The notes: generated by a model from the sequence alone, not told the origin. A stretch of 6,585 bases of DNA from an uncultured Bacteroidales bacterium (GCA_934725285.1 CAKVBK010000094.1:1-6585); one strand, 5' to 3'; positions 1 to 6,347 are shown, numbered from the stretch's first letter. Numbers and translations are program-made.

Positions 1-66
1 AGCTCAGTTGGTTAGAGCATCTGACTCATAATCAGGGGGTCGTAGGATCATGCCCTACTGGGACCA
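1..66 (+). tRNA. tRNA with CAT anticodon (elongator Met or Ile2), 5' end cut off by the window
   Basis: The D-stem GCTC/GAGC (2-5 / 15-18), anticodon stem (20-24 / 32-36), anticodon CAT (27-29), a 5-nt variable loop (37-41), T-stem GTAGG/CCTAC (42-46 / 54-58), acceptor 3' strand TGGGACC (59-65) and discriminator A66 can all be placed. The first 8 nt (the 5' acceptor strand, expected GGTCCCA, plus position 8) lie outside the window. CCA is not encoded: A66 is followed by CAA. A CAT anticodon fits elongator tRNA-Met or the lysidine-modified tRNA-Ile2. The inferred C4-G69 and C5-G68 pairs resemble the E. coli tRNA-Ile2 pattern, but this does not settle identity in another phylum. The T-loop (47-53) reads ATCATGC rather than the usual TTCRANY, which is odd (see findings). 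Confidence 0.9.
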
Positions 67-110
67 CAAAGGGGAGACGCAATTTCTTGCGTCTCCCCTT
101 TGTGGTCCTG
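59..110. terminator. Long perfect hairpin, probable bidirectional terminator between tRNA and efflux operon
   Basis: Positions 61-82 and 87-108 are perfect reverse complements (22 bp) around the loop TTTC (83-86). Two G-T pairs can extend the stem to 59-110. The inner core, GGGGAGACGCAA against TTGCGTCTCCCC, is flanked by AAA on one side and TTT on the other, so it reads as a hairpin plus short U-run from either strand. It lies where plus-strand tRNA transcription and the minus-strand operon converge, which fits a shared intrinsic terminator. The U-run is only three residues before G, so efficiency is uncertain. The left arm includes the last 6-8 nt of the tRNA itself. Confidence 0.65.
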
Positions 111-231
111 ATATCCTTCTTCAGTCATTTCGTGACAGCCCACAAGGGAGCGTTCTCCCCAAAAGTCGCTGCGCACAGCGAGCGCTTTCCTTCCGGTTCA
201 TCTATCAACTGGGGAATGTAACTCAATACTG
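111..231. other. Intergenic stretch with two small hairpins, no gene
   Basis: This is the 3' untranslated part of the minus-strand operon. It contains GGGAG-CGTT-CTCCC (146-159) and TCGCTG-CGCA-CAGCGA (166-181). Neither is followed by a real U-run on either strand, so they are weak terminators at best and may only stabilise the 3' end of the mRNA. I see no convincing coding frame. Confidence 0.3.
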
Positions 232-1551
232 TCAGAACTCTAACCGATCCCCCTTGTAGTAATCCAGCAGCTTGGCTGAGAACAGGAACTCATAGCGGGC
301 GCGGGCCAGATTCGACTCGGATTCCATATAGCTGTCGCGAGCCTCGTTGAACTCTGTGATGTTGGCCTTGCCGTTCTCGTACTTCGCAAGCACAAGTTCG
401 TACGACTCTTTGGCGCTTGCATCGGCGTCGAGGCTTGAGCGGAACTTTTCCTGAGCGGCCACCGCGTTGTAGTAGGCCTGCTGGATCTCCTTGTAGAGGC
501 TTTTCTTGCTGTTCTCCAGCTGCAACATCTGATTCGTCCTCGAAAGTTCGGCGGAACGGATCTGGTTCCTGGTCTGGAATCCGGAGAAGATCGGAATGCT
601 GAGACTCAGTCCCAGATACTGGCTGAAATTGTTCTTGATCTGGTCGGCGAACGGGTTGCTGTAATGGCTGCTCATCGTGTAGTAGTTGGTCCCAAGGCCA
701 CCGCTTGCCATCAGAGAAGGCAGACGCGCCCCCTTGGCATTCTTTATTGAATATTCAGTGGCGTCCAGCCGGAACTGTTCGGCCTGGATCGAAGGCTTGC
801 ATGCAACAGCCTGGGCATAAATGTCTTCCGGGTTGCTCAAAAGCAATCCATCGACCGAAACCGTGGGCCGCACGATCGAAAACCCTTCAGGATCAGGCAA
901 CTCCATCAACTGGCTGAGATCCAGCAAGGATAATCTTAAGCTGTTGGCTGCCTGTGTCTCGGCAAGGCGGCTCTGCCCCAACGCCGATTTCTGCTGCGCC
1001 ACCTGAACCTTGCTGGCTTTGCCACTGGCTTCCATGGCCGATAGCCTTTCGACCTGAAGCGAGTCTATGCCGACCTGATTACGGGCCACATCCAGCAGCT
1101 CCATGTTGTAGAGAATCTGCACGTAAGCCTGAGCCACGGCAACGCTGACATCCTCGCGGGCCCTTTGGAAATCCGCCGTCACGGCTTTGAGATTCAACTC
1201 GTTGTATTTGATCGAATTGTTTATCCTCAGCCCTTGGAACACAGGAACCGAGGCCCCGAGACTGACTCCCGTGCTGGTCGTGTTCGTGTTTGAGTACGTG
1301 TTGTCTGCGGTCAGGCCTCGTCCGAACGAGAAATTTTCGCTGGCGCTGGCGCTCACATCCGGCAGACGGCTGTTCCTGGATGTGTTCAACTGGATTTCCT
1401 GCTGCTTGACCTGAATCTCCTGCTGCTTGAGCGAGATGTTGTTCTCAAGAGCGTGCGCGATGCAGTCCTGAAGAGTCCACGGCCTACCATCATGCGCGGA
1501 AAGCCCGGCTGTCACCAGCCCCAACGCGATCAATGAATATATTCTCTTCAT
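232..1551 (-). CDS. TolC-family outer membrane efflux protein
   Basis: Outer-membrane channel subunit of the tripartite exporter; the family forms trimers with a beta-barrel in the outer membrane and a long alpha-helical tunnel in the periplasm. The 439-residue product starts with a signal peptide (about 1-19: MKR, a hydrophobic stretch, then LSA before HDG). It shows the family's internal duplication: ARLP/SRLP followed by a strand-rich segment and a PVFQG or PIFSG motif occurs at about 61-120 and again at 276-337. Long helical, Gln/Ala-rich stretches lie at about 120-215 and 335-430. Length is normal. An in-frame GTG at 1587 would extend the protein by 12 residues, but the ATG at 1551 leaves 4 nt after the adaptor stop and puts the signal peptide at the N-terminus, so it is preferred. 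It is last in the operon. No lipoprotein-type Cys follows the signal peptide; C30 lies in the first helix. Confidence 0.93.
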   Translation of the reverse strand: MKRIYSLIALGLVTAGLSAHDGRPWTLQDCIAHALENNISLKQQEIQVKQQEIQLNTSRNSRLPDVSASASENFSFGRGLTADNTYSNTNTTSTGVSLGASVPVFQGLRINNSIKYNELNLKAVTADFQRAREDVSVAVAQAYVQILYNMELLDVARNQVGIDSLQVERLSAMEASGKASKVQVAQQKSALGQSRLAETQAANSLRLSLLDLSQLMELPDPEGFSIVRPTVSVDGLLLSNPEDIYAQAVACKPSIQAEQFRLDATEYSIKNAKGARLPSLMASGGLGTNYYTMSSHYSNPFADQIKNNFSQYLGLSLSIPIFSGFQTRNQIRSAELSRTNQMLQLENSKKSLYKEIQQAYYNAVAAQEKFRSSLDADASAKESYELVLAKYENGKANITEFNEARDSYMESESNLARARYEFLFSAKLLDYYKGDRLEF

Positions 1552-1555
1552 AACG

Positions 1556-2668
1556 TTATTTCTTGTCTGTGAATATCTGGTTTCCACGAACTTTCTGGTC
1601 CTTGCTCAGTCCGCTCCTCACCTCAACCTTGACCCCGTCGCTGAGACCCGTAGTCACAGGTTGGCGTTTGTATTGTCCTTCACCCTCAGCCAGATAGACG
1701 AATGATGAATCGTTCTCGAAGGAAATGGCAGCCTCAGGCACAGCCAGAACTGAATCAACGTGTTCAAGGGTGATCTCCGCGTTGGCACTGTAGCCTGAGC
1801 GTATCTTCACGCTGTCAAGTTGGCTGACCATGGCCTTGATCTCGAACTGGTTGGCTCCGTTGTTCTGCACGGCCTTCGGGGAGATATATTCAAGGATCGC
1901 GTCCATCTCCACGCCCTGCACCGCACCGATGGTGATCTTCATCTTCGTGCCTACGTCAACCTTTCCGACCTCGGTCTCGTCCAGATTGCCTTTGAATATC
2001 AGGTCGCTCATGTCGGCCACGGTGGCGATTGTCGTCCCGTCGTTGAAAGTGTTGCTCTGGATCACCGAGTTGCCGACTTTGACCGGCACGTCCAGAATCA
2101 GGCCGGTGATCGTCGAGCGGATCAGGGTAGAGCTGGCTGTGGCGTTGCGCTTGGACACACCGTCCCGCACAACCTCCAAGGACTCCTCGGCGGCCTCCTT
2201 CTCCTCCTTGGCTTGATCGAGCGCCTGACGCACTTGGTCATATTCCTCAGCGCTCACCAACTGCTTGTCGTAGAGGACTTTCTCCCTGCCGAAATTGGTC
2301 TGCGCATGTTCCAGGTTCAATTCAGCGATGCGCAGGCGACTCTGCGCCGAACTGAGCGAGCCCATCTCCGGGATGACCTTGACCTTGGCGATCACCTCGC
2401 CCTCTTTGACTTGGTCTCCGGCCTCCTTGTAGATCTCGGAGATGATGCCGCTGATCTGCGGCTTGATGTTCACCTCGTCTCGCGGCTCGATGGTGCCAGT
2501 GATGAGGGTGGTCTTTTTGATGTCGGCGATCTCGGCTGAAAGTTCCTCGTAGCGGATTTCCTGCGGACGTGACTTTTTCCAAAGGAAGAAGAATGTTCCC
2601 GCGAACACCAGAATGACGGCGGCGAACAGAATGTACTTGAAATACTTTTTCATATTGTTTGACTTCAT
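1556..2668 (-). CDS. MacA-like periplasmic adaptor (membrane fusion protein, HlyD/RND adaptor family)
   Basis: Periplasmic bridge between the inner-membrane permeases and the TolC-like channel. The 370-residue protein has an uncleaved N-terminal membrane anchor (about 11-30, followed by KK). The first half of the lipoyl domain is at about 66-97, with PQISGIISEI and a GDQVKEG turn. A charged alpha-helical hairpin follows at about 103-176. The second lipoyl half is at about 183-204 (STITGLILDVPVKVGN), then a beta-barrel (about 222-300) and a membrane-proximal domain (about 300-370). This order is that of MacA/HlyD-type adaptors. The helical hairpin is of modest length, as in adaptors that meet TolC tip to tip. 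The start at ATG 2668 is used; a second ATG at 2653 (residue 6) would also leave the anchor intact. It ends 4 nt before the channel gene, so the two are probably co-translated. No Shine-Dalgarno sequence is visible. The substrate is unknown. Confidence 0.93.
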   Translation of the reverse strand: MKSNNMKKYFKYILFAAVILVFAGTFFFLWKKSRPQEIRYEELSAEIADIKKTTLITGTIEPRDEVNIKPQISGIISEIYKEAGDQVKEGEVIAKVKVIPEMGSLSSAQSRLRIAELNLEHAQTNFGREKVLYDKQLVSAEEYDQVRQALDQAKEEKEAAEESLEVVRDGVSKRNATASSTLIRSTITGLILDVPVKVGNSVIQSNTFNDGTTIATVADMSDLIFKGNLDETEVGKVDVGTKMKITIGAVQGVEMDAILEYISPKAVQNNGANQFEIKAMVSQLDSVKIRSGYSANAEITLEHVDSVLAVPEAAISFENDSSFVYLAEGEGQYKRQPVTTGLSDGVKVEVRSGLSKDQKVRGNQIFTDKK

Positions 2669-2673
2669 ATTTC

Positions 2674-2720
2674 TGAATATGTTTGATAATCCTTTGTTCT
2701 TGAATATGCTTGCTAATCCT
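2674..2720. repeat. Imperfect 20-bp direct repeat in the permease-adaptor gap
   Basis: TGAATATGTTTGATAATCCT (2674-2693) and TGAATATGCTTGCTAATCCT (2701-2720) match at 18 of 20 positions with a 27-nt period. They fill most of the 67-nt gap upstream of the adaptor gene and end 5 nt before its start codon. A local tandem duplication is the simplest origin. A role in translation or mRNA processing is possible but not shown. Confidence 0.75.
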
Positions 2721-2735
2721 AAAATATCCTATCCT

Positions 2736-3989
2736 CTACTCATCCCTCATAGCATCCACCGGCTTGATGCTCATCGCCCTGGCGGCCGGGGCGAGTCCGG
2801 CGACGACCCCGAGCGCCATCAGCCCGGCAAGAGTCCCTACGGCTGTCCAGAAGTTGATCTGGAACGGTGCCTGAAGGATGCCGTCTGTCGTGAAGGCCAG
2901 TTCCAACCCTTGCAGAATCAGCACCGAGAACAGCAGGCCGAGCATTCCGGCCACTGCTGTCAGGAGGATGCTTTCCCAGATGATTTGAGACAGGATCATC
3001 TTGGGAGTGGCCCCGATGGCCCTGCGGATTCCTATTTCGGTTGTGCGCTCCCGCACGGTGACCATCATGATGTTAGAGACCCCTATGATACCGGCCAGAA
3101 GTGTTCCGATCCCGATCAGCCAGATCAGGAAGTTCACCCCTTTAAACAGACTGTCTATCATCATGAAGAACATTTCTGTGTTGAGGACAGTGACCGCCTG
3201 CTCGTCAGTCGGGTCTATGTAGTGGTTGCTTGCGACCGCCCTTCTGATTTTCGGGATTATGTCGCTCATGACCACACCTTTTTTCGCCGTGACCGCCATG
3301 ATCTGCACCTTGTCACCCATGTTATAGACAGCCTGCACGACCGAAATCGGAATCACGATGGCTTCGGTCTGCCTGCCTCCGAAGCTGATGACACTGTGCT
3401 CGTTGTAGTCAACTCCGATAACCTGGTAATATGCCGGGCCGATCTTGATCCTTGTTCCGCACGGATCCGTTCCTTTGGGATAAAGGTTTTCGTAAACCTG
3501 TTTCCCGATCACGCAGACCTTGCGTTTCTGCGCCACGTCCATCTCGTTGATGTATCGTCCGTAAACGATTGTCGGTGTCTCTATCTTGGCGAAATCGGCC
3601 TTCAACCCCTTGACGTTGCATCTTGAGGATTTGTCCTCGTAGGTGGCCTCGCCTCTGGACCAGCTGAAGCATTGCGGGGACACGATGTCTAGTTCCGGAA
3701 CCTTCTCCTTGAGAATCTCCACATCCTTGATGTTCATCTCCCAGTAACGTCCCTTGTTGAAGCCTTTGTATGGTTTCGTGGTGTTCTGCGACCAGATCAT
3801 CGCCGAATTTGAAGCGAACCCTCCCATCTGTTCGGCCAGCATCGCTTTGAATCCGTCCCCGCCACCCAGCAGAAACAGCAGCATGAATATTCCCCAGAAC
3901 ACTCCGAACCCCGTCAGCAGGCTCCGGCCCTTGTTGCGGGTCAGCGTGTCAATGATTTCCTTGAATCTGTCTATGTCGAAAAATGCCAT
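2736..3989 (-). CDS. MacB/FtsX-type ABC transporter permease, second paralogue
   Basis: Inner-membrane permease of the MacB/FtsX (type VII ABC) fold, about 417 residues. The order is a cytoplasmic amphipathic N-terminus (FDIDRFKEIIDTLTRNKGR), TM1 (about 24-42), a large periplasmic MacB_PCD-like domain (about 45-280), TM2 (about 287-308), a coupling segment SNIMMVTVRERTTEIGIRRA, TM3 (about 338-361), TM4 (about 381-400) and a short cytoplasmic tail. It lacks its own ATPase domain, unlike E. coli MacB, so it depends on the ATPase encoded upstream. It shares TKPYKG, YGRYINE and YQVIG with the upstream permease (SKPYNG, YGRFINE, FQVIG), so the pair arose by duplication and probably forms a heterodimer. 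The start is ATG 3989; the upstream in-frame GTG at 4034 would add 15 residues that do not resemble the partner's N-terminus. Four cysteines (107, 124, 159, 177) lie in the periplasmic domain; the partner has none there. Confidence 0.92.
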   Translation of the reverse strand: MAFFDIDRFKEIIDTLTRNKGRSLLTGFGVFWGIFMLLFLLGGGDGFKAMLAEQMGGFASNSAMIWSQNTTKPYKGFNKGRYWEMNIKDVEILKEKVPELDIVSPQCFSWSRGEATYEDKSSRCNVKGLKADFAKIETPTIVYGRYINEMDVAQKRKVCVIGKQVYENLYPKGTDPCGTRIKIGPAYYQVIGVDYNEHSVISFGGRQTEAIVIPISVVQAVYNMGDKVQIMAVTAKKGVVMSDIIPKIRRAVASNHYIDPTDEQAVTVLNTEMFFMMIDSLFKGVNFLIWLIGIGTLLAGIIGVSNIMMVTVRERTTEIGIRRAIGATPKMILSQIIWESILLTAVAGMLGLLFSVLILQGLELAFTTDGILQAPFQINFWTAVGTLAGLMALGVVAGLAPAARAMSIKPVDAMRDE

Positions 3990-4111
3990 TTTATGAAGTC
4001 TTATCAATATTTCACTCTTCCATATTCCTTCCACATCTAAGCCATTTTGCGCCAGCGCAGACTTTTATGAATATATTCATTTGTGTTTCAATCACTTCTT
4101 TTGAATATTCC
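3990..4111. other. 122-nt gap between permease genes with a 14-bp perfect palindrome
   Basis: This is the longest spacer inside the operon. ATGAATATATTCAT at 4067-4080 is a perfect palindrome, GAATATTC at 4103-4110 is a second short one, and TGCGC-CA-GCGCA lies at about 4047-4058. I find no good TTTG plus TAnnTTTG promoter on the minus strand, so the downstream genes are probably read from the promoter at 6348-6378. The symmetrical elements could be a protein-binding site or an mRNA-processing site; GAATAT words are also frequent in the coding DNA nearby, so chance is possible. Confidence 0.4.
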
Positions 4112-5416
4112 TCATTCGCTGCGGAGTGCTTCGATCGGGCGGACCTTGGCGGCTTTGCGTGCAGGGGCGAGACCGGCGAGGGTGCCGGCGATGATCAGAA
4201 GGATCGTGGCTCCGAAGCAGACGTTGAGGCCGACCGTCGGATCTTTGAACACCGTCTGCTGGAAAAGTCCGAAATCCATCACCATGTTTCCGGAAATATG
4301 ATCGAGCCACTCGTTGGCCATAACTCCGAGAACCATTCCCACATAGCCGAAGAACGCCGTGATGATGATGCTTTCCGAGATGATCAGTTTCAGGATGGCC
4401 CATGGGCTCGCGCCGATCGCCTTTCTGATTCCGAACTCGTGCGTGCGCTCCTTGACAGAAATCAGCATAATGTTCGAGACACCCACAATGCCGCTCAGCA
4501 GGGTAAGGATTCCGATGATCCAGAGTGCCGTGCGGATCATTGACATTCCCTTGTTCATCTCCATGTTCATTGTCAGGAGGTTCCATATTCCTACAGCCCT
4601 CTTATCGTCCGGAGCCGCGTTGTGGTTCTTGTTCAACGATGCCCGCAACCTATCCTCGAACACCCTGTTGTCTTCCTCGGTGTCCAGTCCGTGGAACGAG
4701 AAAGTATATTCATCAATCTCCTTGCCCCTGTTGTAGATTGTCCGGATGGTGGTGATCGGAGCGTAGAGGCTTGACCAGCCGCTCTCGTTAGGTCTCAGGA
4801 TGCCGATGACCTGAAACATCGAAGAGTTGATCTTGACATATTTTCCGACCAACGCTTCCGCCGCTGCCGCTTTCTGGAGAGCCGTAAGTCCTTCCTCCTT
4901 TTCTCCCGTCACTCCCAGCAGTTCCCTCGCGTCGTTGCTGTCCATCACGATGACCCTCCTCCTTTCCTTGATGTCTATCTCGTTGATGAACCTGCCGTAA
5001 AGGAGGCTAAGCTTGCTGAGCTCCGAATATTCAGGGCTCACCCCGCTGACCTGCTTGACGATGTATTCCTTGCCGTGGCTGACAGTCAGGCTCGCCTGTG
5101 TCAGCATTGTGCCCGCCTTTTCGACATTGTCCGCGAAATCCGGTCCGAGGGTGATGTCTATGTCCTTGTCGTTCAGGTCGATCTGTCTTCCTTCCTGCAT
5201 TCCGTTGTACGGTTTGGAAGTGTAGCCTCCCCAGACGTTCATCGTGTTGGTCATGTAGTCGTTGTTGTTGCTTTCAAGTGCGTGGATCAGACCATTTCCC
5301 GCTCCAAGCAGAAAAATGAGCATGAATATTCCCCAAGCCACGGCAAAGCCGGTCAGTGCCGTGCGGAGTTTGTTGCGCCGGATGTTGCTCCATATTTCTT
5401 CAAACAGGTCTCTCAT
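4112..5416 (-). CDS. MacB/FtsX-type ABC transporter permease, first paralogue
   Basis: Inner-membrane permease, 434 residues, with the four-TM MacB/FtsX layout. It has a cytoplasmic start (MRDLFEEIWSNIRRNKLR), TM1 at about 20-40, a periplasmic domain at about 42-290, TM2 at about 297-319, the coupling segment SNIMLISVKERTHEFGIRKA, TM3 at about 347-367, TM4 at about 397-417, and a tail ending in EALRSE. No nucleotide-binding domain is present. Compared with the second permease it carries an extra Ala/Glu-rich stretch at about 166-190 (containing KEEGLTALQKAAAAEAL) inside the periplasmic domain; the paralogue has a shorter Cys-containing loop there. The ATG at 5416 follows the ATPase stop by 3 nt, so the two are probably translationally coupled. 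In use the periplasmic domains of both permeases would open and close as ATP is hydrolysed, with the adaptor docked on top. Confidence 0.93.
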   Translation of the reverse strand: MRDLFEEIWSNIRRNKLRTALTGFAVAWGIFMLIFLLGAGNGLIHALESNNNDYMTNTMNVWGGYTSKPYNGMQEGRQIDLNDKDIDITLGPDFADNVEKAGTMLTQASLTVSHGKEYIVKQVSGVSPEYSELSKLSLLYGRFINEIDIKERRRVIVMDSNDARELLGVTGEKEEGLTALQKAAAAEALVGKYVKINSSMFQVIGILRPNESGWSSLYAPITTIRTIYNRGKEIDEYTFSFHGLDTEEDNRVFEDRLRASLNKNHNAAPDDKRAVGIWNLLTMNMEMNKGMSMIRTALWIIGILTLLSGIVGVSNIMLISVKERTHEFGIRKAIGASPWAILKLIISESIIITAFFGYVGMVLGVMANEWLDHISGNMVMDFGLFQQTVFKDPTVGLNVCFGATILLIIAGTLAGLAPARKAAKVRPIEALRSE

Positions 5417-5419
5417 CGC

Positions 5420-6181
5420 TTACTTCATTATTGTGCCCTCGCCGAACGGTGACGCGTCGTGATGTATGTTCTGCTCTATCTTGCCGATGACTCCGTCCTT
5501 GATGTGGATGATGCGGTTGGTGAAATTGGCGACTCCGCTCTCGTGAGTCACCACGATGATCGTCATGTTCTCCTTCTCGTTGAGTTCCCGCAGCAAGTTC
5601 ATGATCTCCACGGAAGTCTTTGAGTCCAAGGCACCTGTCGGTTCGTCGGCGAGAATGATCTCCGGCTTGGTGATCAGCGCCCTGGCAATCGCCACCCTCT
5701 GCTTCTGTCCTCCGGACATCTCGTTGGGATAATGATCCGCCCATTCCTTAAGGCCAAGCCGGTCAAGGAATTCCATTGCCATCTTGTGACGCTTCTGCCG
5801 TCCGACACCTTGGTAGAAGAGCGGCAGCTCAACGTTCTCCGCCGCTGTCTTGAACCCTATCAGATTGTAGGACTGGAATATGAATCCGATCATCTTGTTC
5901 CTGTATTCAGCGGCCTTGGTCTCGCTGAGGTTCCAGATCAGGTTGCCGGCGATTCGGTACTCGCCCGAATCGTAGTTGTCCAGGATTCCAAGAATATTCA
6001 GAAGCGTGGATTTTCCCGATCCCGACGCTCCCATGATGGAGACGAACTCTCCTTTTTCTATGCTAAGGTCAATGCCTTTCAGCACGTGCAGAGGCTGCGC
6101 GCCCTGGTAGGTCTTGTTGACATCTTTCAGTTCAATAAGCATTTGGTTGTTATTATTTTGCCCTGTGGGCTGTTGTTTCAT
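5420..6181 (-). CDS. ABC transporter ATP-binding protein (MacB/LolD-type)
   Basis: Cytoplasmic ATPase that powers the two permeases. The 253-residue product has every core motif: Walker A GASGSGKS (51-58), Q-loop Q103, signature MSGGQ (155-159), Walker B IILADEP (175-181, catalytic E180), D-loop ALDS (184-187) and switch H213. The signature begins with M rather than L, a mild variant. Its length and the ELKDVNKTY opening are typical of the MacB/LolD/FtsE branch that pairs with FtsX-fold permeases. Two starts are possible. ATG 6181 gives an N-terminal Gln/Asn-rich tail (MKQQPTGQNNNNQ). ATG 6142 gives MLIELKDVNKTY, the usual family start, and is preceded by an A-rich stretch, as is common at Bacteroidota starts. 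The ATG at 6181 overlaps the stop of a short upstream ORF as ATGA. It is the first gene of the operon. Confidence 0.95.
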   Translation of the reverse strand: MKQQPTGQNNNNQMLIELKDVNKTYQGAQPLHVLKGIDLSIEKGEFVSIMGASGSGKSTLLNILGILDNYDSGEYRIAGNLIWNLSETKAAEYRNKMIGFIFQSYNLIGFKTAAENVELPLFYQGVGRQKRHKMAMEFLDRLGLKEWADHYPNEMSGGQKQRVAIARALITKPEIILADEPTGALDSKTSVEIMNLLRELNEKENMTIIVVTHESGVANFTNRIIHIKDGVIGKIEQNIHHDASPFGEGTIMK

Positions 6182-6208
6182 TCTTTGGTCATCAGGTCTA
6201 TGCCATTA

Positions 6209-6301
6209 GTCACTGAGCACGTCGAAGTGACCATTCTCTCATCTCTGGCCTTTTGGCACTTCGGTGCTTCGACAAGCTCAGCAACCGCAGGATCAGTGAC
6301 C
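6209..6301. repeat. REP-like inverted repeat in the operon leader
   Basis: CTGAGCACGTCGAAG (6213-6227) and, on the other strand, CTGAGCTTGTCGAAG (6281-6267) match at 13 of 15 positions and face each other across 39 nt. The outer ends GTCACTGA (6209-6216) and TCAGTGAC (6293-6300) are perfect complements. Between them lies GCAC-TTCG-GTGC (6256-6267), a UUCG-type tetraloop hairpin in the plus-strand sense. The arms and the tetraloop layout resemble short dispersed palindromic repeats found in many bacterial genomes. The element lies inside the untranslated leader, so its mRNA can fold in at least two mutually exclusive ways. The number of genomic copies cannot be judged here. Confidence 0.65.
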
Positions 6302-6321
6302 AAGTATAATATATTTCCGCT

Positions 6322-6347
6322 TTGTGTATTAGTATATTAATACACAA
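6322..6347. promoter_or_regulatory. Inverted-repeat operator touching the -7 box
   Basis: TTGTGTATTA (6322-6331) and TAATACACAA (6338-6347) are perfect complements separated by GTATAT. The 26-bp site begins one base after the -7 element and covers the expected transcription start (about 6340-6343), a position that would block open-complex formation or escape. It most probably binds a dimeric repressor. The GTGTA/TACAC half-sites recall operators of GntR-family (YtrA-type) repressors that often control ABC transporters, but that is a loose resemblance and no regulator gene is in the window. Confidence 0.6.

Noticed and set aside
61..108. Inverted copy of the tRNA 3' end as an integration scar
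   Set aside because: Integration leaves direct, not inverted, copies of the tRNA end; a terminator hairpin explains the symmetry better.
116..126. CTTCTTCAGTC occurs at 116-126 and again at the right edge (6575-6585), suggesting att-like flanking repeats next to a tRNA
   Set aside because: An 11-base match is expected by chance several times in a window this size, no integrase is present, and the operon looks native.
1820..2539. Long plus-strand open frame (239 codons) opposite the adaptor gene
   Set aside because: It is His/Asp/Leu-rich, has no recognisable domain and mirrors the codon pattern of the clearly real minus-strand adaptor. It is an antisense shadow.
2613..3626. Plus-strand open frame of 337 codons opposite the second permease
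   Set aside because: The composition (many D, H, R, P) is typical of an antisense reading of a real gene; the minus strand has a full permease with conserved motifs.
3990..4034. GTG start at 4034 for the second permease
   Set aside because: It adds 15 residues with no counterpart in the paralogue; ATG 3989 aligns with the usual N-terminus.
6210..6242. Ten-codon frame MREWSLRRAQ in the leader, as an attenuator peptide
   Set aside because: It lies largely within the repeat, and there is no terminator-antiterminator with a U-run after it.
5732..6340. Plus-strand frame running through the ATPase start and the promoter
   Set aside because: It overlaps the ATPase in antisense, crosses the REP-like element and operator, and has no family resemblance.
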